Shown here piece after piece: positions 57,228 to 64,000 of a stretch of DNA of 64,000 nt (its first letter is position 1; each line of letters opens with the position of its first letter). The stretch spans positions 24,229,245 to 24,293,244 of the forward strand of contig OZ038528.1 of NCBI GenBank assembly GCA_964036665.1, written 5' to 3'. Under the pieces are notes generated by a model that saw only the letters and a program-made list of their open reading frames with translations, was not told the DNA's origin and did no database searches. This DNA is from Gordius sp. MW1. Its lineage: Eukaryota; Nematomorpha; Gordioida; Gordea; Gordiidae. A program made the translations under genes and the position numbers.

Positions 57228-60200
57228 ATGAAAGATCAAGGCGTCCACACGTTACCAAGCCAACAAAATAATTCAAAAATCATTAAAAATCCATCACTCA
57301 TAGAATATCAATTCACAAAAAATGAACGGGAGAATAGTTGGAAAGAGCTTTTTGAGGTTATTTATTACAATTTCGCATTCTAATTTCTATTTTTTGGTAT
57401 TTTTTAAAATAAACATGGTATACTAATTTTTCGATACGCTACAAATGCAAACATAATATCTGTTTAGTAGTGCGATCTATTTAAAGTTAAATTAACATGA
57501 TTATTATACAGTTGATTGACAATAAAGGATTAATCCAAAAATTAAAATATTTCAGCTTTTTATGTTTTGTTGACTCCTTTGACACTAAGAATTTACAAAT
57601 TAAAGCTTTTTTTGCTTTAAATACTCGGTGAGATTTTGTTAAATGTGCGGGCATTCATGAACGTAGCCAAGATTGGAACGTTTTACAAATTTCTGGTTTT
57701 AAAAGGGGCAGTTGCCCCTCCGGCTTCCCCCTGGCTACGCCCATGTAAGCATAGACTTTACACTGCTCGTGCCATATGTTCCATATGGTAAGTTGTAAGT
57801 CAAATTTTTCTCCATTTTGAAGACATCAACTGGTGTATATCAACTAAGTCATTTAACGCTACAACAGTCAATTTACTCACTAGTTTACAAATTTGAGCGA
57901 ACGTCATTAAATTAATATTATACAAAATATAGATGACGTTATATTATTAAACAAACTTTCATCACAGTTTTTACATTTTTTATTTTTATGTGTTGTGTAA
58001 ATGATATTTATTTTAGATTAATGTGTTTGATATCTACCCAATTTAATATTTTTTATTTACTTTTAAGAATTTAATTTACAAAAAATACTAATAAATAATC
58101 TTTAAATTACCATGTTATGATTAAAATGGTGGAAAAGAGGTACACATTTTGTGCGTCGATGAGCAGACTATCGAGTCTATGCATGCAAGCATCATTAAAA
58201 CATAATTGTTAAGAAACTCATTTTATTTAGTTTCCTCGAAAAAAGAGAAATAACTATTTCCTTTTTTATGGGAAAAGGAGTTGCTTTTTATCTTACAACT
58301 TTACAAACTACCTTTAATCTATCAAAACTTTTATTCATATACGAGGTAATTTCTTTGCTGTCTTATTCTTAAGCGCTTCTGAAATTAGACGATGACGCTA
58401 CTTATACTTAAAAAAATATTATATATGCATGATGAACCGAATAAAAAAATTAATATAATTCATTCCTTTTTACCTCTTTAAGTTATTTGTAGCATAGGCT
58501 TGTAAAAAATAAGTTTCAATGTAATTATGCACCTTAATGATAATAATTAAATATCAAAGTAACAACCGTTTACGGGAATACGACTACCTTCTCTTAAAAA
58601 TAATAGTTTTCATGCCCCCCCCCTAAAGTAATTCAATATTTTGGCATATTTTTATCGCATGCCTAGACGTTGGAGGAAACGACGGACGATCTGTTTGGAG
58701 ATCTGAGTCGCGACAATGGGAAGGACATTGGAAATCGGGATCTTAATAGGTATCGAAGCATATTGCCCTACGACCATAACAGGGTCAAACTTACCACCAA
58801 GGCTAACGATTACATTAATGCCAGCTTAGTTAAGTGTACTCTAAGCACGGGAACGAGTAGTAGCTCTAAAAAGCCGATGCAAAAAAGTTATATTGTCACG
58901 CAAGGACCTCTGGCTAATACGATACCCGACTTCTGGTTGATGGTGGCACAACAAAAGGTCCGTGTCGTGGTTATGCTGTGCAACGTGGAAGAAGATGGAA
59001 AGGTTGTTAACTATACATAATTCCCTTAAACTGCTTTTATTTAAGCAGGTTAAGAGTGTGTATGGCTAAAATTACATCTTTTAGTTTAAAAAGAATCCAA
59101 AATCCAGTAGCGTTTTATTTTAATTACCCATGGGCGTAGCCAGATTTGGAATTAGAGAGAGGCAATAATGATTTAGGGAAGGGCAAAATAATAAATTACA
59201 AACTTTTAGCCATTATTTTAATACATTTCAAAGAATTTCAGGATTAAGAGGGGGCAGCAGCCCCTCCTAGCCTCCCCCTGGCTACGCCCATAATAACATC
59301 AAATATTATTTGTTACTTAGACATCTTCTCTTATTAGCATTCTTAAGTTAAATTATTCTTATTGCTACATAAGTCATGAACCTACGATTTTTACTTTTGC
59401 AGCAGTTAAATAATATCGAAACCATAGGCGTCTGCCTCCCTTTAAATCTAATAATTCTTTAAAAATTCAAATAATTATGACTAAAATTTCAAAAAATTAT
59501 CATTTTGCCCCTCCCTATATCATTATTGCCTCCCTCTGAATTGAATCCCAGGGCACGCCCATGATCAAAACTCAAAATAAAATTTAAGTGTTTTTGTGTT
59601 AGGGATATTATAAAATTATATGAGTAATATTAATACCCCTCTCTGTATTTTAAAGGGCTAAATCTAATTTACTTAATTTTATATATACTCCAGAGTAAAT
59701 GTTGGCAGTATTTTCCCAACGTTACGCCAAGCACTGGGAGTGGTTCTTCAACCTATCGCTCCATGGTAAACAAACTATCGAGTGAGTTACCGAAAGCAAC
59801 TCCTAAAGACATAGCTGCTGCCCCCTGTGAAAACGCAATTTATGGGACTGGCCTAAAGGATATGACCTATCTAAGCTTCCAGGAGATCGGAATGCGAGTT
59901 TCTTTTAAAACTTTTAGCCCAATCGATTTTGGGGTAAATTGTCATTAATTTGTCATGTATTCGGTTCTCAATGTCAACTTATTCAAGACATAGGGCCTAT
60001 TGAATTCTGTTTTTATTTAACCCTTATTTATCATAAATATTTAATAAGGGCACTTTCTTGGCTATTAACGATTTTTTTATTATTATTTTAACATTTTTTG
60101 ATACCTTACCTTCACTATCCCTTTACCCAAATCCTATGTTTTATACACTTGGTCTCTGCTTTTTTGATTAATCAGATTATTAATTTTTCCTATTACATTG

Positions 60201-63200
60201 TTGTTTTATGTCTTCCAGGGTTTCTTTCAGAAAAAATGCTCCGGGGGGGTATTTTCAACTTTCGGGGGGGGGGGGGGGGTAAAAAATTTTTTAATTGCTA
60301 AACTATTTGTATAATATTTACTGATTTTTATTGGTGATATAAGTGATAAAATAGATGATCTTTTTTGCAAGCAAATTATCATTAGTTAATATACATTTAA
60401 AATGACCAATATTTTGTTAGTAATATAAATATAAATACCATCCTTTTCATTATAACATTGAATGGAACAAACCAGAGTTTTTTCTACAGAACAGACATAA
60501 TTAAAATTATTCCAAATTAAATCATATTTACCATCTTTTTTATTAGGCTTTTCCTTTTTACTAAAGTAGTGTAAAAGAGTACTTTTAAATTTACCAGACA
60601 TCTGCAATTCAAAATAAGCATATTATATCAATAAAAAACAAACAATAGAATCTATTATTAATAATAATTCTTTTTAAGTTTATAAGTATGATAGTGATTT
60701 AATAATTCTAAAAGCATTTATTCATGTTTATTTACCTATTGATATTTTTTAATGAAAGATAATTTGTAACTTTCAAGATTGTAAAAAATGCCTATTTAAA
60801 ACTCGTTTAAATTAGGGTTCACAGATGTTAAAAAATGATGTCTATGAATGATTTCCACCTTATTTGAAAAAAAAATTTAATTTCGCCAATTTTATATTTT
60901 TTTATTGACAAATTAAAATAATTTATTGAATTTCAATTTTAGCCTATTAATATAATTTATGATTCATGATGGAACTTGAGTTCATTCTTCAATCAAAACT
61001 CTCCGGGGGGGGGGGTGAAATTTCTGGGGAGGGGGTAATACCCCCCCCCCTCCCCCGGCTCCCCCCTGAAAGAAACCCTGTGTCTTTCTGTCAGTGTGAT
61101 GCATAGAAATTTAAGCTAATAAATGCGTTACGAAGAAAATAGATTTTAACAAAAACATAACCTTTACTGTGCCTTTTAGAGTAAGGAGGGGAAAAATGAT
61201 TACGTAATTCGTGAGCTAGAGATGGCAGGGCCAAAAGCCACGAACCCGGACCCTTGCACGATCTATCATTGTCATTACTTGACGTGGCCTGATTTTGGAG
61301 TGCCGAATAGTACTGCGTTCATACGATTTTGGAAGAGCATAAGAGCTATTGAACGTGAGCATTCAGACCTAAATGAAATACCCTGGGTAGTTCATTGCAG
61401 TGCTGGGGTTGGGAGATCAGGAACTTTAGTCATTATCGACGCCTGTTTACGCATAGTAAAATTCCCATTTAAACGTGCATTATAAATTATTGATTGTAAT
61501 TTAAAAGCTATTTAGATACTACTAGACATGGGCATAGCCAGGGGGGGGGGGCAGGGAGGGGAGGTTGCCCCCCCTTTAAATCCATTAATTCTTTATAATT
61601 TTATCCAATTATGGCTAAAATTTCTAAAAATTGTCCTTTTGCTCCTCCCTAAATTTTAATTGCCCCCCTCTAGTTCCAATCCTGGCTACGCCCATGCTAA
61701 TAGATATTATAAATAGTGTATAAGAGATCGAATGATGTAATTTAAAAATAACATAGTACACAATGTTGGGCTGGATTTATGTATAGGGGATGCGATAAAT
61801 GTTTACCTTAATTTTTCTCCAAAATAATGGTTTTAACTTTATAACCTATTTTACGGTGTGACCGAATGGTAAAGCATTTGTTTAAACGATTAAGAAAACT
61901 TTAAAAGATCGTTTATTTTGTTTCGCATAAGGATCTAATGGTGTTAAATGTCAAAACATTAAATTCCCATTTTGTGTCAGAAATTTTATTTTGTTTATAA
62001 ACTTCATTTTATTGATTTATTAAAGGTTTTCTCATTTAATTAGATCCTTGTAGTTTCACCTTTTAAAATACTTTGCTTGTCCTGATTGTGATACCTTAAA
62101 AATAAAACGGTAGAAAAATAGCCTTTAAAGTTTGTCCTTTAAGCTAGAGATGGATGGCGGGCTCGATGGAATAAACATACAAAATTTAATGATCGAAACG
62201 CGCAAATACCGCCGTGGTATGATTCAAACTGCAGATCAATTGCGCTTCGTGTATGTCGTTGTACTAGAAGCTTTTAAAGAATTAACTAAACCCAAGGATG
62301 TGGTAATCTATGCTTAAAAACTTTTTCAAATTATAGTAATTTTATTCTTATCGTACTTCATACAAACCCTAATATACCTGAATATTATATTCAGCCAAAT
62401 TATTTGCCTATGTAGTACTATAAAACATATATTTAAAGACGATGACAAAATTTTAACTAATTTTATAAGCCATTTATAAATATTTCCACATTTGGGAAAG
62501 TTGCACATGCAGAGGCAGTTTATAACGTCAACTTGAATTTAAATTGTCAAATTTGGACATAATCTTAAAAAGAGATGAGTAAAATGGGGTTAAAACGAAA
62601 GATGTAAAAATGCAAATTTTAAAAATTAACAGGGATCTTGTTTGCCCAAATCTTAAATTAAAAGTTTTTATAGGCAAACTTCTAAAATATAAACTATCTA
62701 TATCGGATAGTGATCATAATTAAGGTTTTGTGAATAAATTCACCTTTCGTATCATCTAAATTTGATATGTATTGAATAATTAGTTTTGCCGTGGTATGTC
62801 TTAACCGAGTCCTACATTAAAGATTTCAGCATTTTTATTTCGGACACATTAGTGACAAATTTTTAAGAGCTACATTTTAGCATTAAAGTCTCTAATTTTT
62901 AACTGTCTAATAATAACGTGAGTTTTAATTCGAACAGAAGACACTAAGTACCTCGAAAGACCGAGTGGTGCCAGAGAAAGTCTCTAAGCCTACAGAAACT
63001 ATTGTCCATCCAATTCAAACTAAAACGACTAAAACAGAGGATCGTAGCAATGTTGATCAAAAAGGATCGAAATCAGTCAAGAAATTATCCGATACTAACG
63101 CGGTATTTCTGCAAAAAATAGGAACGATTGACGACCTCATTACAAAATACGACCAAAAAGGAGAGTGGACCCTCATAAACCAAGTTTTTAATTTTTTTTT

Positions 63201-63714
63201 TTAAATTTGAGTTTAAACTATTATTTTTAGAAATTAGACGAAGCCGAAGTAAAAAATATTAAAAAAGAGGGAGAATCAGAAGTATTAGTAGGGTTAAAGC
63301 CAGAAAACGTGGCAAAGAATAGGCCAACCGAAAGCATTCCTGGTAATTAAAGCTCTTCTTTTCAAGTCTATGATTTTCCATAAAATTAAATAACTCAAAA
63401 TAATAATTAAACATATAGAAAATGAAGATCGGATTAAACTGTTGAAGAAAGAAAGCGATTACGTCAATGCCAATAATCTTTTCATTAAGCCGTTAAGAAG
63501 AACATACATACTAGCCCAGGTATTCATTCCTAATGTTCTTCAAGGCAATAAACTCAAGCAAATACGTTATTAAATCTCGTGTTAATTTTTAATTATTTTT
63601 GTTTTTTGTTTGAAGTCACCTATGTCAAACACGTGGGAAGATTTTTTAATGATGGCTTGGGACCAGGAGTGCTCGGTGATAGTGATGCTTTGCCTTTTGC
63701 AAGAACAGAACAAT
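57228..63714 (+). CDS. PTP1B-class protein tyrosine phosphatase with two phosphatase domains, 3' end outside the window
   Basis: Nine exons join in phase: 57228-57356, 58667-59002, 59694-59933, 61180-61455, 62144-62302, 62938-63183, 63231-63342, 63419-63519, 63616-63714. Exon 1 (IEYQF...NERENSWKELFE) aligns with the PTP1B N-terminal helices. Exon 2 has NRYRSILPYDHNRV, NDYINAS and TQGPLANT. Exon 4 has TWPDFGVP (catalytic Asp) and the P-loop HCSAGVGRSGT (catalytic Cys). Exon 5 has RRGMIQTADQLRF, the Q-loop form of the PTP1B/TCPTP class. Exons 6-7 are a charged linker. Exons 8-9 restart a phosphatase domain: DRIKLLKKESDYVNANN, TYILAQ, SPMSNTWEDFLMMAWDQE, IVML. The first domain should dephosphorylate phosphotyrosine. 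Whether the second is active depends on sequence beyond 64,000. Three donors are weak (GTTATT, GTTGTT, GTTTTT). Confidence 0.85.
57655..57745. mobile_element. Short CATGGGCGTAGCC hAT-like MITE
   Basis: CATGAACGTAGCCAAGATTG ... CCTGGCTACGCCCATG, only 91 bp, in intron 1 of the phosphatase gene. An internal deletion derivative. Confidence 0.75.
57746..58175. repeat. Dispersed repeat, third copy
   Basis: GCTCGTGCCATATGTTCCAT ... CTCCATTTTGAAGACATCAA ... AAAATGGTGGAAAAGAGGTA ... GATGAGCAGACTATC matches 21,500-21,935. Confidence 0.55.
59129..59292. mobile_element. CATGGGCGTAGCC hAT-like MITE
   Basis: CATGGGCGTAGCCAGATTTG ... CCTGGCTACGCCCAT in intron 2 of the phosphatase gene. Target duplication not clear. 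Confidence 0.8.
59424..59562. mobile_element. CATGGGCGTAGCC hAT-like MITE, left end truncated
   Basis: It enters at CATAGGCGTCTGCC with most of the left end lost, and ends GGGCACGCCCATG. The internal ATCATTTTGCCCCTCCCTA block is typical of the family. Confidence 0.65.
60216..61080. mobile_element. 865-bp hAT-like element with CAGGGTTTCTTTCAG ends
   Basis: Perfect 15-bp terminal inverted repeats CAGGGTTTCTTTCAG / CTGAAAGAAACCCTG begin with CAGGG, as in many hAT elements. Flanks ATGTCTTC and TGTCTTTC share TGTCTT. It lies in intron 3 of the phosphatase gene (59,934-61,179). G runs of 7-17 lie just inside both ends. Confidence 0.85.
60386..60607 (-). pseudogene. N-terminal remnant of a hAT (ZMYM-type) transposase
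   Basis: The 73-codon frame begins MQMSGKFKSTLLHYFSKKEK, resembling the S-x-L-x-x-F-F/Y-x-K-K start of ZMYM1-like hAT transposases, and lies inside the 865-bp element. The catalytic region is absent. Call rests on this short motif plus the element type. Confidence 0.45.
61527..61696. mobile_element. CATGGGCGTAGCC hAT-like MITE
   Basis: CTACTAGA and CTAATAGA flank CATGGGCATAGCCAGG ... CCTGGCTACGCCCATG (7 of 8 match). In intron 4 of the phosphatase gene, 70 bp after exon 4. Confidence 0.9.
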
Positions 63715-64000
63715 GTAAGTACGTGGATGAGTTAGTTATATTTAATAAACACTCGATGGACTAGGATGACGATCTAAAAGGCACCTCAATTATAATAAAT
63801 AAAAAATTACGCAAATATATAATTTTTTTATACAGGCATCCTTTAATAATAAGTTAGTCAGCGGGCAAAAAATTTAAACTAGTTTGTATGGTTGTCAACT
63901 TAATGGTGCGTGATGTGCTTATAAAGATATTTTTCCCATCTTCTTGCGATATTGGATTTGGAATATTTTTCGACAATGTGTGATAATATTCTTATAATCT

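Overview
The window looks like nuclear DNA of an invertebrate animal, probably a protostome. The evidence is AT-rich sequence, spliceosomal GT-AG introns from 74 bases to several kb, a eukaryotic Pol III tRNA-Cys, a rhodopsin-like GPCR, a PTP1B-class tyrosine phosphatase, an ACP6-type mitochondrial acid phosphatase and two Star/METTL24-like FkbM methyltransferases. I cannot name the species. Most of the sequence is intronic or intergenic and dense with short transposable elements.

Layout. 1-4,500: repeats plus a decayed antisense retroelement end. 4,535 to about 20,990 (+): an ACP6-like lysophosphatidate phosphatase with nine recognisable exons; a MITE sits at the end of exon 7 and another in the last exon. 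Intron 3 (7.6 kb) and intron 6 (4.1 kb) are full of elements. 22,699-24,191 (-): a two-exon GPCR. 25,063-25,134 (-): tRNA-Cys(GCA). 26-30 kb: intergenic with MITEs. 30,900-34,600 (+): a dead RTE-type LINE split by a 1.9-kb Helitron-like element. 34,628-40,715 and about 43,531-51,985: a tandem segmental duplication, each unit carrying one FkbM methyltransferase gene on the minus strand with identical exon sizes. Between the units (40.7-43.5 kb) lie a 732-bp hAT-like element and weak candidate small exons. 52,525-55,411: a second, inverted copy of the large satellite-bearing element already seen at 15,778-18,563. 57,228 to past the window end (+): a PTP1B-class phosphatase gene whose downstream exons encode the start of a second phosphatase domain.

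Mobile DNA falls into recognisable families: (i) hAT-like MITEs with CATGGGCGTAGCC ends and 8-bp target duplications; (ii) MITEs with TAGTGTTGTAAAAACGG ends; (iii) PIF/Harbinger-like MITEs ending GGGCTTGTC with TTA/TAA duplications; (iv) Helentron/HINE-like elements with a TAATTGCTATGCAA 5' end, a repeat of that motif in inverse near a GC hairpin at the 3' end, tandem-repeat cores and no target duplication; (v) a retroelement family known only from 3' fragments; (vi) a degraded RTE. Several insertions can be ordered in time because they are nested, or are shared or private between the two duplicated units.

The strongest unusual signals are the tandem PTP1B-like phosphatase, the Helitron-like element whose boundaries are fixed by the interrupted RTE reading frame, and the MITE that displaces the C-terminal coding sequence of the ACP6-like gene. 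All calls come from reading the sequence; exon boundaries were checked by phase and splice dinucleotides, not by transcripts.
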